A DNA stretch of 25,616 bases, taken from an uncultured Clostridia bacterium. GTDB taxonomy: Bacteria; Bacillota; Clostridia; Lachnospirales; CAG-274. The stretch spans positions 1 to 25,616 of the forward strand of contig CAJTVH010000046.1 of assembly GCA_910579745.1 (NCBI GenBank), given 5' to 3'. Below, in pieces: positions 1 to 7,882 of the stretch (positions are counted from its first letter, which is position 1; every line of letters begins with the position of its first letter). A program made the position numbers and the translations under genes. The notes under the pieces are model-generated. The model was not told the DNA's origin. It saw only the letters and a program-made list of their open reading frames with translations, and ran no database searches.

Positions 1-505
1 TTACGGGGAAATCCTCTATATCGCTCACACTGTGGGAGTGCCCGTCAAAGGAAAATATTTTTAAACTCTTTCTTGTCCATCGGTCAGCTTCGTTATTATA
101 AACATCCTCGGCAGCATACATTTCCTCTTTACCGTTATCAAAATAAATTCTTGTGTAAATCTGTAAATGGTCTGTCTTATCTGGCTGAATGTCTATATCT
201 CTGCCCGACTCAAAAGATATTCCCGATGTTCTTCCCAAAAACTCATCGGAACCCCCTATATAAAATAACCCCTCATATTGCGTCTTGGCCAATTCATCAA
301 GTGAGTTAAACTCCCTGTATTTCGTAAACTCCGAGGCGTGATACCCGTCTACCGTATCAGCGTTTCCCCCGTCCTTATTTCTCGCCTCCGTTTCAATAGT
401 TTTTAAAGCCAAATCAATTTTATCCATGTTTTCATTAATTGGCGCTATATCAGCTTTATCCTCATAATCAGGCTTATTCAATTCCAGATTATCTGTTTTT
501 TTCAA
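1..505 (-). CDS. Tail fibre protein, N-terminal part (runs off left edge)
   Basis: An open frame of 168 codons starts at a TTG at 505 and leaves the window. The TTG directly follows the stop codon of the baseplate J gene and is preceded by GGAGGTGG at good spacing; no better start is seen nearby, since the next in-frame ATG is at about residue 27 without an SD. The N-terminus (about residues 8-35) resembles the opening of many Gram-positive phage tail fibres. The ADTVDGYHASEF segment (about 49-60) and the HSHSVSDIEDFP segment (about 156-167) are typical fibre repeats. The likely role is host recognition at the baseplate. The receptor-binding end is not visible. Confidence 0.75.
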   Translation of the reverse strand, partial: MKKTDNLELNKPDYEDKADIAPINENMDKIDLALKTIETEARNKDGGNADTVDGYHASEFTKYREFNSLDELAKTQYEGLFYIGGSDEFLGRTSGISFESGRDIDIQPDKTDHLQIYTRIYFDNGKEEMYAAEDVYNNEADRWTRKSLKIFSFDGHSHSVSDIEDFPV

Positions 506-1573
506 CTATTCCACCTCCAGACTAAATTTGTTAAGAGCGAAAATTTCCGTTTCATCACAACTGATATTCACATAACTTCCGTTAAGTTTAAAATCAGTTA
601 TATCACTGACCCCCTCGCAGCCAATCGCTATATTTAAAAGCCTCGCATAGCTTATTTCTGTTTTTCGGAAGTTTATAGCTCGTATATAAGACCATATAAT
701 TGTCTTTATTTTCTCAAGTAAAATTTCCTCATCAACAGTATTATCAGGTTCAACCGTTCCGCTTATGTTAATCTGTTTAACTCCCGCGCTGAAAACCTCA
801 CATATCGCCCCTATCGGAGCGACCCCCGAACCATCGCCATTTTTATTTGGGTCAATATATTTCTGCGCCAAATCTATAGTATCAGTATCAGCGGATTCCC
901 CGTTATCCCCGCATATATACACATTTACTTTATTGGGAATAACATCGTCTCTAACCGCTTTTGCCCCTCCGACTCCCGTACATTCCATTGCCCATAAAAT
1001 ATAATGAGCTCTGTTTCCGCTTGTGGCGGGCATTGAAAGCCTAATATGATAACGTTCCCTTAACGCTTCATCCGTTTCCTCGTCAGTACCGCCCTCTATA
1101 GGATTCGGATTGGTAATACTTTTTATATTAGCGTTTGATGTTACCATTGTTATAACCGTATTAATGGGTGTATTCCCTGATGTTCCCGCGTTAACGGCAA
1201 TAATAGGAACAGAAGCCGTATCGTTTACAATGACATCTTTGGCAGTCTCATACTGTACGTTTCCGGCTGAAAAAAGAGTCCCCGCGTATAAAATACCGTT
1301 TCCCTTAACCTCAATATACCCTTCGGCTTTCTCCGCCCTTTTTCTTCTAATGTCAGTCCACTGCTTAACATAAGCGTCAAGCTCATCACCCTGTAAATTC
1401 TCAATATTAAGCTTATCAGCCGTGCTTGTTAAAAGCTGTAAAAACTCATCAAGCTTTATAGCGAATGACTTAAACATTTCCCACAGCCAAGTTCCTTTTG
1501 TTTTAGAATAAGTCTCCGGCATATTATTAAGCAAATCGGAGTGAATATCAGATATTTTCTCATTATAATTCAC
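506..1573 (-). CDS. Baseplate J-like protein (XkdT / gp47 family)
   Basis: This 355-aa protein has the baseplate J family hallmarks: a GGTDEETDEALRERY segment at about 161-175 followed by SGNRAHYILWA at about 185-195. J proteins form the wedge of contractile-tail baseplates and link the hub to the fibres. The start is a GTG at 1573 with GGAG about 9 bases upstream, and it overlaps the stop of a small upstream frame. The tail fibre gene starts immediately after its stop codon, which suggests translational coupling. Length is normal for the family. Confidence 0.93.
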   Translation of the reverse strand: MNYNEKISDIHSDLLNNMPETYSKTKGTWLWEMFKSFAIKLDEFLQLLTSTADKLNIENLQGDELDAYVKQWTDIRRKRAEKAEGYIEVKGNGILYAGTLFSAGNVQYETAKDVIVNDTASVPIIAVNAGTSGNTPINTVITMVTSNANIKSITNPNPIEGGTDEETDEALRERYHIRLSMPATSGNRAHYILWAMECTGVGGAKAVRDDVIPNKVNVYICGDNGESADTDTIDLAQKYIDPNKNGDGSGVAPIGAICEVFSAGVKQINISGTVEPDNTVDEEILLEKIKTIIWSYIRAINFRKTEISYARLLNIAIGCEGVSDITDFKLNGSYVNISCDETEIFALNKFSLEVE

Positions 1574-1653
1574 AGCTTCATCTCCTTTATTTTAGTTCTC
1601 GGAATTTTCAAAGCTGAATTTTTAAATAAACCGGCTTCGCCGTTATCGCCCAT
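1570..1653 (-). other. Small open frame or gene remnant upstream of baseplate J
   Basis: The 145-bp gap between the XkdP-like and J genes holds a 27-codon frame. It begins at an ATG at 1651-1653 and ends with a TGA that overlaps the GTG of J. The frame stays open upstream to a TAA at 1678-1680. No SD precedes the ATG. The composition looks protein-like (GDNGEAGLFKN early on), but nothing is recognised. It may be the tail of a decayed gene, a short peptide coupled to J translation, or chance. Confidence 0.25.
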
Positions 1654-1718
1654 TTGAATTACGCACGCGCTGAGATATTATATTTCTCTCAAATCCAAAC
1701 CGTTTTAAAAATTCGTTC

Positions 1719-2441
1719 TTACTTTATTGTTATTGATTTATCCGCCGCGTTATACTCGATGTTATATCCCGTTTCATTAGCCAAATCACGCGCGTAGCAA
1801 TAGGCGGAACCATTATAAATTTCCGTATGAATATCAAGAAGTTTTCCACTGGCGACAACTCTTTTTTTCTCAGCGTTCCAGTCAACTTTCATTCCGAGAA
1901 TCTCAAGTATATCCCTCGCCCTGACAAGGTTATACCCGTCAACATTTACACCGCTTACCGCCACAGCCGAATTTCTCATACGCGCTGTTACCGTATTAAA
2001 CTCAACCTCCGCACCCGTATCCTCAGCCGCTGTATCAGTAAGAAAAATATATTCTGTAAAACTGATGTTACATCTAATATTTTCAATCCTGTCATAACGA
2101 TATTTAAAATTACTTATGGAAACGGCAATATTTAATAGCTCGTTAAGTCCATCGGTAACAACTACCCTCATAGGTATTTTTTTATCGGCGACATAACATA
2201 GGAGATTAAGTATCTCTACTCCTGTGTTTTTGGCAAAACCGTATATCTGAGTCGGCAGAAACAAATCCAAAGAAAAACTCCTCGGCTTTTTGTTTCCGAG
2301 GAGTGTAATCGTGGATGTGTTTGTTGTGATACTTTCATTAGCGAGTTCCTGTACTATATCAGGCAGTTCGTTTGGGATGACAGGAACCTCCACAACTTTT
2401 TCATTATTGTTATAGCTAAAAAGCATTCTTACAGGCGTCAT
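1719..2441 (-). CDS. XkdP-like tail protein with C-terminal stalk (copper amine oxidase-N-like) domain
   Basis: Residues 1 to about 135 resemble the N-terminal domain of XkdP/YqbP tail proteins (SYNNNEKVVEVPV opening, RSFSLDLFLP in the middle, SFTEYIFL at the end). Residues about 170-240 match the copper amine oxidase N-terminal-like or 'stalk' repeat common in Clostridia, with VRARDILEILGMKVDW and YARDLANETGYNIEY units. PBSX XkdP carries a LysM peptidoglycan-binding domain at this place, so the stalk domain may be a wall- or hub-anchoring replacement; that is inference. The ATG directly follows the TAA of the upstream gene. The tail tip or baseplate hub is the likely location. Confidence 0.7.
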   Translation of the reverse strand: MTPVRMLFSYNNNEKVVEVPVIPNELPDIVQELANESITTNTSTITLLGNKKPRSFSLDLFLPTQIYGFAKNTGVEILNLLCYVADKKIPMRVVVTDGLNELLNIAVSISNFKYRYDRIENIRCNISFTEYIFLTDTAAEDTGAEVEFNTVTARMRNSAVAVSGVNVDGYNLVRARDILEILGMKVDWNAEKKRVVASGKLLDIHTEIYNGSAYCYARDLANETGYNIEYNAADKSITIK

Positions 2442-2990
2442 TTAAAACCCTCCGTCATATCCTTTCTCAATCGTTCCCTCAACGCTTTTAACAACATCGT
2501 TCCAAGTATAATTCTCCATTTTGCCCCAAGTAACTTTTTTAGGTTCTTCCCATTTGATATGCTTATAAGAAATATTTAAGTCAAGGTGATAAGGAATTAT
2601 CTCAGCCAGCGTATTTTTCGAGAAAGTAATTAGCTTGTTATTCTCGGCAAAAGTAAAATCCATAAACACAATCATATCTCTAAAATTAATATCCACGATA
2701 ACACCCGACACAGCGTTTATCGTGCTTTCAAGCATTTCCTTTGTCGCCGTCCCAACCCCTAAAAGCCTTGTTTTAACATAATTTCTGCGTTCGTTCATAT
2801 CCGCGGCCTTTTTTTGTACAGACATTTCCTTTTCTTTAAATTCCAGATACCATGTAGCGTAATCTAAAAATATCTGTTTGTATAAATCATTAATTTTATT
2901 TTCGGCAGACATCAGCTTTGCCGTCAAAGAATTTATCAAATCAAGCGTTACTTTATCTTTTCTGTAAATTTTGTGTATTAATTTAAGCAT
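2442..2990 (-). CDS. Putative tail protein, DUF2313 / YmfQ (XkdU)-like
   Basis: This 182-aa protein shows the YmfQ/DUF2313 pattern. An aromatic ATWYLEFKEKEMSV segment (about 45-58) is followed by an arginine-rich MNERRNYVKTRLLGVGTATKEM segment (about 65-86, quoted here as two overlapping parts of one motif). Members of this family lie between baseplate J and the fibre in PBSX and Mu-like phages and are thought to connect the wedge to the fibres. Here the gene lies two genes before J, so the order is unusual. The ATG at 2990 has GGGGTGG about 5 bases upstream. Confidence 0.65.
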   Translation of the reverse strand: MLKLIHKIYRKDKVTLDLINSLTAKLMSAENKINDLYKQIFLDYATWYLEFKEKEMSVQKKAADMNERRNYVKTRLLGVGTATKEMLESTINAVSGVIVDINFRDMIVFMDFTFAENNKLITFSKNTLAEIIPYHLDLNISYKHIKWEEPKKVTWGKMENYTWNDVVKSVEGTIEKGYDGGF

Positions 2991-3014
2991 AAAGCCACCC
3001 CATATCCCAAATTA

Positions 3015-3275
3015 TCACACAATCAATTCGGTATCTGTTTCCTCGGCAGGTGTCTCTTCATCACCAACATTTTCATCGTAGTAAAACTCAAACCTGTCGT
3101 TTTCATCAAACACAGCCTCCGCTATATCTTTAAAGCTCATTCTGTGTATATAGCTCATACGCCTTTTCTCTTTATCAACGCATGTAATATTGTTTTTACC
3201 GCCATGTATATTCTCACCTAATTCCTCAAGCAAACCCAACGATGAATATTTAGAAATATCTATATATTTTTTCAT
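3015..3275 (-). CDS. Small acidic tail-region protein of unknown function
   Basis: This 86-aa protein is not recognised. The N-terminal half is basic to neutral, with RRMSYIHRMSFKDIAEAVF at about 38-56. The C-terminal 25 residues are very acidic (EETPAEETDTE). It has a clear AAGGAG SD, sits 14 bp after the XkdQ-like gene and 24 bp before the YmfQ-like gene, and is therefore surely translated with the tail operon. A small baseplate or assembly component is plausible from position alone. Confidence 0.6.
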   Translation of the reverse strand: MKKYIDISKYSSLGLLEELGENIHGGKNNITCVDKEKRRMSYIHRMSFKDIAEAVFDENDRFEFYYDENVGDEETPAEETDTELIV

Positions 3276-3289
3276 TTTTACTCCACTCC

Positions 3290-4282
3290 TTATAAATTTT
3301 CCAATGTACAGCTCATTGTGTGTACAGCCCCACTCACTTTATGACTTACGGATTTTATTCTGTAGTTTTCGTTAATGCCAAGATGCTCGTCAACAATACT
3401 CATAACACGTCCGGGCCTTGCTCTGTCATGACCTATAAAATCCATAGAAAGCTCACGTTTTAAAACATTTTTTTCTTTAAGCTCATTTCTCGCGAGCTCC
3501 TGTATATTACCCGCGTCATCAGAATTAACGCTGTAGTTTTCCGCGAGCAATCCGTATTTTTTTATACTTTCCTCATCTCTCGCGTAAAACATCTTTTGAG
3601 GCATTTCTCCGCTTGTTTTTGAATTAACCTCCGCCACAACAGCGTTTTTCATTTCCTCAATAGAATGAGTATACTTTCCTCTGCCATGCGCGTTTTTGTC
3701 TGTAACGTCAAATTCGCCGACATTTACCGCCGGTTTAAAAATATAGCCTATTGGGTCTGTCGGTAATTGAAATACATAAATATTTCCCCCTCTAAGCTCA
3801 TAATAATATTTTTTACCGTCATTATCCTGCTGTATTTTAATAAGTTCTTTTATTATCTCATTTACGTTTTTGATGTACACACCTTTTACTTTCGCGGGCA
3901 TATCGCATATACCTCCCGCCGTCACTCCAACATGCGAAAAAAGCCTTTTTAAGCATTCCGACACACTTAAATTCTTAAACTGAATAACTATATCGTTTTT
4001 ATTAAGATAAAACCCAAAATCATTAGCTTTAACGGTTCTTTTAGGATAACTTCTGCTTACGTTCACGACAACAGCTCTTATCATTTCACCCTCGTCATTA
4101 TTAACCCGCACTATGTCTCCCGCCATAATTAAAAGCCTTGGAATATACTGCTCAATAGTATCAGGAACAGAAAAAGAGAGCGAAACCCCAACGGTATCAA
4201 GACTTTCACTCCAAGTCATATCGGAAACCATATCAGTTATATCGGCACTCACGCCATCTTTGTAAAGTATAATTTTATACAT
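3290..4282 (-). CDS. XkdQ/YqbQ-like tail hub protein
   Basis: This 330-aa protein begins YKIILYKDG with an ITDMVSDMTWSESLD segment, the usual opening of XkdQ/YqbQ hub proteins. It contains a KNLSVSECLKRLFSHVGV block (about 103-120), and the C-terminal region ends in GHDRARPGRVMSIVDEHLGI followed by a YRIKSVSHKVSG strand, as in T4 gp27-like hub proteins. The role is the baseplate hub that joins tail tube and spike. The ATG at 4282 lies directly next to the stop of the DUF2634 gene (4283). In PBSX this gene precedes the DUF2577/DUF2634 pair; here it follows. Confidence 0.82.
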   Translation of the reverse strand: MYKIILYKDGVSADITDMVSDMTWSESLDTVGVSLSFSVPDTIEQYIPRLLIMAGDIVRVNNDEGEMIRAVVVNVSRSYPKRTVKANDFGFYLNKNDIVIQFKNLSVSECLKRLFSHVGVTAGGICDMPAKVKGVYIKNVNEIIKELIKIQQDNDGKKYYYELRGGNIYVFQLPTDPIGYIFKPAVNVGEFDVTDKNAHGRGKYTHSIEEMKNAVVAEVNSKTSGEMPQKMFYARDEESIKKYGLLAENYSVNSDDAGNIQELARNELKEKNVLKRELSMDFIGHDRARPGRVMSIVDEHLGINENYRIKSVSHKVSGAVHTMSCTLENL

Positions 4283-4729
4283 TTAAACACCTGCTGTCTG
4301 AGAAACCTCAAGAACAGACCCGTCTGTCAGAACGGCTGTAAATGATATATTCAAGTCTCTCTTTTCTCTTTTTCCCGTCCAATCCTTAACTTCGCTTATC
4401 ATAGGGTGTCTCAGCAAAAGCTCGGTAACTTCTCTTTTAAGCTCACTGTTAATATATCCCATTGGAAGTGACCTTGTTCCAATATAATCATAAATACTTA
4501 ACCCAAAAGCTTCTTTTTCACCTTTAGTATGAACCTTGTACAAATTTCTCTTAGTTCTGAGAACATTCTGAATATACTGTCTGACTGTATTTCTCGCGGT
4601 ACATTCCTGAAGAACAGCTCCTTTCATAATATGCTGACCCGTTTCATAATCAAAAAGAAAATCTACTCCCGAATCTGATATTTCACCCTTTGGTTCTTCC
4701 AGAGTGTCAATAAAAATATCAGGAAACAT
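4283..4729 (-). CDS. DUF2634 baseplate protein (XkdS-like)
   Basis: The protein resembles XkdS/DUF2634, a gp25-like baseplate wedge component: a VDFLFDYETGQHIMKG segment near residues 18-33, then ECTARNTVRQYIQNVLRT, then a C-terminal half with LKREVTELLLRHPMISEV. The frame is open 15 codons further upstream to 4774. The ATG at 4729 is preferred because AAGGAG lies 8-9 bases before it, whereas the longer start has no SD. This gives 148 aa, normal for the family. It directly precedes the XkdQ-like gene. Confidence 0.82.
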   Translation of the reverse strand: MFPDIFIDTLEEPKGEISDSGVDFLFDYETGQHIMKGAVLQECTARNTVRQYIQNVLRTKRNLYKVHTKGEKEAFGLSIYDYIGTRSLPMGYINSELKREVTELLLRHPMISEVKDWTGKREKRDLNISFTAVLTDGSVLEVSQTAGV

Positions 4730-4754
4730 ATATATCACTCCTTTTGAAATCCTT

Positions 4755-4793
4755 TTAGAGATGTACAAAACCATCTTTAAATCCTTTTTTCAT
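4755..4793 (-). other. 12-codon mini-ORF with strong SD upstream of DUF2634
   Basis: A GGGAGG lies 2 bases before an ATG at 4791-4793 that opens a 12-codon frame (MKKGFKDGFVHL) ending 25 bp before the DUF2634 start. The SD is close but strong. It could be a leader peptide keeping ribosomes on the operon through the 120-bp gap, or chance. There is no known homologue. Confidence 0.2.
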
Positions 4794-4850
4794 AACCTCC
4801 CTATATCATAATTTCATACGTATTTATAATACGCGCTAAGTCTTTTAACT

Positions 4851-5177
4851 TTATTCCAAATAAATATATAATTCCTTTATTATCTCAAATTTACCGAGAA
4901 CATAAAGACTTTGATTATCGTTCCCTGTCATACAAATAAATTTAGTACCTGTTTCAACCGGATATTCCTCCGTATAAAGTTCTCCTTTAGTTACTCCCGT
5001 ACCGCCGTTTATTAAACCTTCCAAATTAAAAAACTCGTCAAAATCAATTGGCGTCCCATTATAATAAATCCGTATGGTTACAGGAGTGAGGCTTATAATC
5101 TCACCCACACACATACCTATTGATTTTTTATTGTCTCGTTTATGAATTTCATTTGCCAATTCCAAATAGCTGTCCAT
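4851..5177 (-). CDS. DUF2577 family tail protein (XkdR-like)
   Basis: This 108-aa protein has the DUF2577/XkdR pattern: ELANEIHKRDNKKS at the N-terminus, then GEIISLTPVTIRIYYNGTPI (about 26-45), an OB-like strand series, and a VLGKFEI strand near the end. XkdR-like proteins are small hub-associated baseplate components encoded next to DUF2634, as here. The ATG at 5177 has GGTGAT about 7 bases upstream. The 111-bp upstream gap to the tube gene holds nothing clear beyond an imperfect inverted GGGAACAC/GTGTTTCC pair. Confidence 0.75.
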   Translation of the reverse strand: MDSYLELANEIHKRDNKKSIGMCVGEIISLTPVTIRIYYNGTPIDFDEFFNLEGLINGGTGVTKGELYTEEYPVETGTKFICMTGNDNQSLYVLGKFEIIKELYIYLE

Positions 5178-5288
5178 ACAATATCACCATCATTTTAGAC
5201 TGAGATAAGGAAACACCGCGCAAATGATATTAAAAATAATTTTTTAATTTGTCAGTGTTCCCATAAATATATTTTTAGAAATTCCCCC

Positions 5289-5714
5289 TTAATCAATAGT
5301 GGAAAGCACTGTAATTCCCGTAAAGGTAAAAGGCATACTTCGTGTTACTAGTTTTTTCGCTTCCCACTCTACAGGAGTAATCTCCGTAAACTGAACGCCC
5401 GTAATCATATATCTTTCTGTTTTTCCCGTGTTCGGGTCAGTAAGATTAGCGTAAATTTTTAAATCGGGAGTATATCCTTTCTGGTAAGCGTTGATTAAAT
5501 CAGCGTCAATTCCCGTATCTATTCTCGCTCCCTCAATAGTTCCCTGACCATCGTAACCTACATAAACATGATGGGTACAGTAGTCTTTCACAGGGGCGAA
5601 ATCCTCAAACTGGCCCGTCATTTTAATACTTACCTTGTTAATTTCTAAAAGAAGCGTATTATTTAAAAACACTTCCCCGCCTGTTCCTTTTAAAAATTTA
5701 TTATCATTAAACAT
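5289..5714 (-). CDS. Tail tube protein (XkdM-like)
   Basis: This 141-aa protein matches the contractile tail tube family: FLKGTGGEVFLNNTLLLEI at the N-terminus, a GTIEGARIDTGIDADLI segment (about 58-74) and an ITPVEWEAKKLVTRSMPFTF C-terminal segment. It polymerises as hexameric rings inside the sheath. It directly follows the sheath gene in transcription order, as usual. The ATG at 5714 has AAAGGTGGG about 7 bases upstream. The 150-bp gap to the sheath gene is AT-rich with no supported gene. Confidence 0.88.
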   Translation of the reverse strand: MFNDNKFLKGTGGEVFLNNTLLLEINKVSIKMTGQFEDFAPVKDYCTHHVYVGYDGQGTIEGARIDTGIDADLINAYQKGYTPDLKIYANLTDPNTGKTERYMITGVQFTEITPVEWEAKKLVTRSMPFTFTGITVLSTID

Positions 5715-5866
5715 TTAAAACCCACCTTTTTAATTCAATACACTATATTTTTTCGTGCCGATTCAGAAAAATATCATAAAAACTTTTACAAAAAAATAAA
5801 ATCAAAAACCTCGGTTATATTTTTCATCTCTATTTTTCCCGGTATTCTAGCTCTTCACAGCGTGAT

Positions 5867-6943
5867 TTATTCCATGATAACGGTAAATTTTAAGTTTTCC
5901 ATACAATTCAAGATTTTGATATTGCAGGCAATAAATACCGTTCTTTTAAACGCCATCGCTCTAACCTTATCGTCCGACCAGTCGGCCGCCTCGCTTTTTC
6001 CGACCTTTGTCCAAGCTGAACGCTGTGCCTCAACATCAATTTCCGCTTTGTTGTCAAACTCATCATCAAGAACATCTTCACTCGCGAGACTGCCAAGATA
6101 CTCGTTAACCGCGCCGATAAACAGCATCTGATATTTGTACTTGTTTTTAAATGAACCCTGATACCTGTTTTTAAACTCATCCCTAATATCGTCCATAATA
6201 AGGTTCATAGCCTCAACGGTCTCAATATACTGCATATCCTCTGTGGCGGTATCGCTGTTAAGAGTTATAAGACTGTTTATTCCGGCGACAATCCTTACAC
6301 CGTCAACCTCATTAGCGAGTACAAGCTGTCCCCCGCTTACGGCGGTATCTACATTGTCAGCCTCCGAAACTTCCGATAAATCCTTACAAAGAAAATTGGT
6401 ACATCCCCTTGTGATATTGCATCCGGCAAGTATGCCTAAAAGGCTTGGTAAATAGTTTACCGCTGTAACAACATTTCCGTTTTTATCAACAGCGTTTTGA
6501 TTGAAGTATACATACTGCTTGCTGTCTGTACCTTCCTGTGTTCCTACGGCTTTATAGGTATATCCTTGTTTCTCCATGCCTTTAACCCAGCTCGCCAAAT
6601 CCGCCTGCGGAGCCTCGCTTCCGGCGAAAGCAATCCACCCCGTTTTTCTTATGGTAAGTATCGCTTTGGCGAAATCCGCGAATCTTGTACTGTTACAGCT
6701 TATTACAACAACCTCGTAAGGCGTATATGAGAGACAGTTTTTAATATGTATGATATTTTCTTCCGTATAAATGCTTTCATCAATATCGGCAACTGTCTTG
6801 TAAACTCTTGTGTTTACATTAACGCTGTCCTCGCCTGTTGTTATATCAGACAAAAGCAGTATCGCCGTTCCCCGCTCACTCCTTTGTATAAGAGTCATAG
6901 CGAGCTGTTTAAACGTAATTGTAATGGTTGGTTTAGTTGCCAT
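5867..6943 (-). CDS. Tail sheath protein (XkdK-like)
   Basis: This 358-aa protein begins MATKPTITITFKQLA with a QRSERGTAILLL segment (about 20-31), typical of clostridial tail sheath proteins, and the C-terminal part contains YIETVEAMNLIMDDIRDEF and KYKYQMLFIGAVNEYL segments. It forms the contractile sheath that drives the tube through the envelope and is the main evidence for a myovirus-like particle. The ATG at 6943 adjoins the TAG of the terminator gene, with GAGGAAAA as SD. It is followed by the tube gene. Confidence 0.92.
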   Translation of the reverse strand: MATKPTITITFKQLAMTLIQRSERGTAILLLSDITTGEDSVNVNTRVYKTVADIDESIYTEENIIHIKNCLSYTPYEVVVISCNSTRFADFAKAILTIRKTGWIAFAGSEAPQADLASWVKGMEKQGYTYKAVGTQEGTDSKQYVYFNQNAVDKNGNVVTAVNYLPSLLGILAGCNITRGCTNFLCKDLSEVSEADNVDTAVSGGQLVLANEVDGVRIVAGINSLITLNSDTATEDMQYIETVEAMNLIMDDIRDEFKNRYQGSFKNKYKYQMLFIGAVNEYLGSLASEDVLDDEFDNKAEIDVEAQRSAWTKVGKSEAADWSDDKVRAMAFKRTVFIACNIKILNCMENLKFTVIME

Positions 6944-7363
6944 TTAGTTTTCCTCCTCTAAATTTTTATTAATATATAAATCTTCCATAAGACCATTATC
7001 ATTTTCAAGTTCCGCTTTCATTTCATTTTCACCGATAAACTCTGTCGCTATCTCAAAATTAAAACTTATATTCAAAATCCCATCTATAACTTTTTCAAAC
7101 TTCAAGTCGTCAATATAAACAAGGCAGCGCTCCTTTATCTCAAACGGCTCAAGAAACGAATAAGCGATTTTATCCTCAATATCCATAACCTCGGCCTTGC
7201 TGTGTTTTCTGTCGGACGAATAAAAGTATATATTGAAATACACTTTTAACTGCCTTAAAGCGGATGAAAACAAACCTGTATTTACTGTGTCCATAAATAT
7301 TTTAAACGACGGTCTGATAACAGGCTCTTCCATATCGCTGTCAACAACAGGCAGTTTAGCCAC
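6944..7363 (-). CDS. Tail terminator-family protein (start uncertain)
   Basis: The 139-aa frame starting at GTG 7363 resembles the phage tail terminator/DUF6838 group: RPSFKIFM early, YFNIYFYSSDRKHSKAEVMDIEDK in the middle (given here as one motif region) and a closing ISFNFEIATEF strand. The GTG has no SD. The frame is open upstream, and the 17 extra codons read TLKDIFKSVCGHISN, which looks like the family's usual N-terminus. A GGGAGGGGG lies just before an in-frame ATT at 7412-7414, so a 156-aa product starting at AUU is likely. The canonical-start coordinates are given here. The protein would cap the tail for head joining. Confidence 0.72.
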   Translation of the reverse strand: MAKLPVVDSDMEEPVIRPSFKIFMDTVNTGLFSSALRQLKVYFNIYFYSSDRKHSKAEVMDIEDKIAYSFLEPFEIKERCLVYIDDLKFEKVIDGILNISFNFEIATEFIGENEMKAELENDNGLMEDLYINKNLEEEN

Positions 7364-7411
7364 ATTAGAAATATGCCCGCATACAGATTTAAAAATATCC
7401 TTTAATGTTAC

Positions 7412-7428
7412 AATAGCAACCCCCTCCC
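7412..7428 (-). promoter_or_regulatory. Strong SD followed by a probable AUU start
   Basis: On the minus strand the stop codon of the gp10-like gene is followed at once by GGGAGGGGG and then, about 5 bases later, ATT GTA ACA in the frame of the tail terminator gene. No ATG, GTG or TTG occurs in that frame until GTG 7363, which lacks an SD. The spacing suggests that ribosomes start at the AUU, or that the downstream start is used inefficiently. Confidence 0.45.
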
Positions 7429-7866
7429 CTATTCTAAATCTTTTATAATTTTATCCACAAACTTATCACAGTCTTTCTCATATTTACTTTCAAACTCATC
7501 CGCGGCCATTTTAAAAATATGATAACCGTTTACAAAACTCCGTCCTTTTTTAACAGGATTTTTATCATGATCTAACATTTTATGGCCATACTCAATAAGA
7601 TGCGTATGCTGTGCCGGAGCTCCGCCATAAACCCTTATACTGTCCGCGTTATTTCCAGAGTATACATAATGTTTTCCGCGTTTAATCCCTTCTAAATAAT
7701 GTCCGGTTTCTTCACCCACATTAAATTTAGCTAGTTCCGCTGTCTTTTTCTTTAGCTTGTTCCCCTCCGACTGCATAAACCTTTTTACTTCTTTCGGATA
7801 AACATTCCTTATCATCCTCATTGTATCAGTAAACTCATAAAGCCCCTCTACTTCAAAAAAATCCAT
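7429..7866 (-). CDS. HK97 gp10-like tail completion / neck protein
   Basis: This 145-aa protein contains the gp10 hallmark HLIEYGH (about residues 89-95) after a VYGGAPAQHT strand, and a charged C-terminal helix. HK97 gp10-like proteins join the head-closure ring to the tail. The frame is open to a GTG at 7872, but ATG 7866 is preferred because GAGG lies 8 bases before it and only 2 before the GTG. In related phages the gene follows head closure directly; here it follows the tape measure gene. Confidence 0.85.
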   Translation of the reverse strand: MDFFEVEGLYEFTDTMRMIRNVYPKEVKRFMQSEGNKLKKKTAELAKFNVGEETGHYLEGIKRGKHYVYSGNNADSIRVYGGAPAQHTHLIEYGHKMLDHDKNPVKKGRSFVNGYHIFKMAADEFESKYEKDCDKFVDKIIKDLE

Positions 7867-7882
7867 AATCACCGCCTCTTTC

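Noticed and set aside
4730..4774. Longer N-terminus of the DUF2634 protein
   Set aside because: The upstream start lacks an SD, while ATG 4729 has AAGGAG at good spacing and gives the family's usual beginning.
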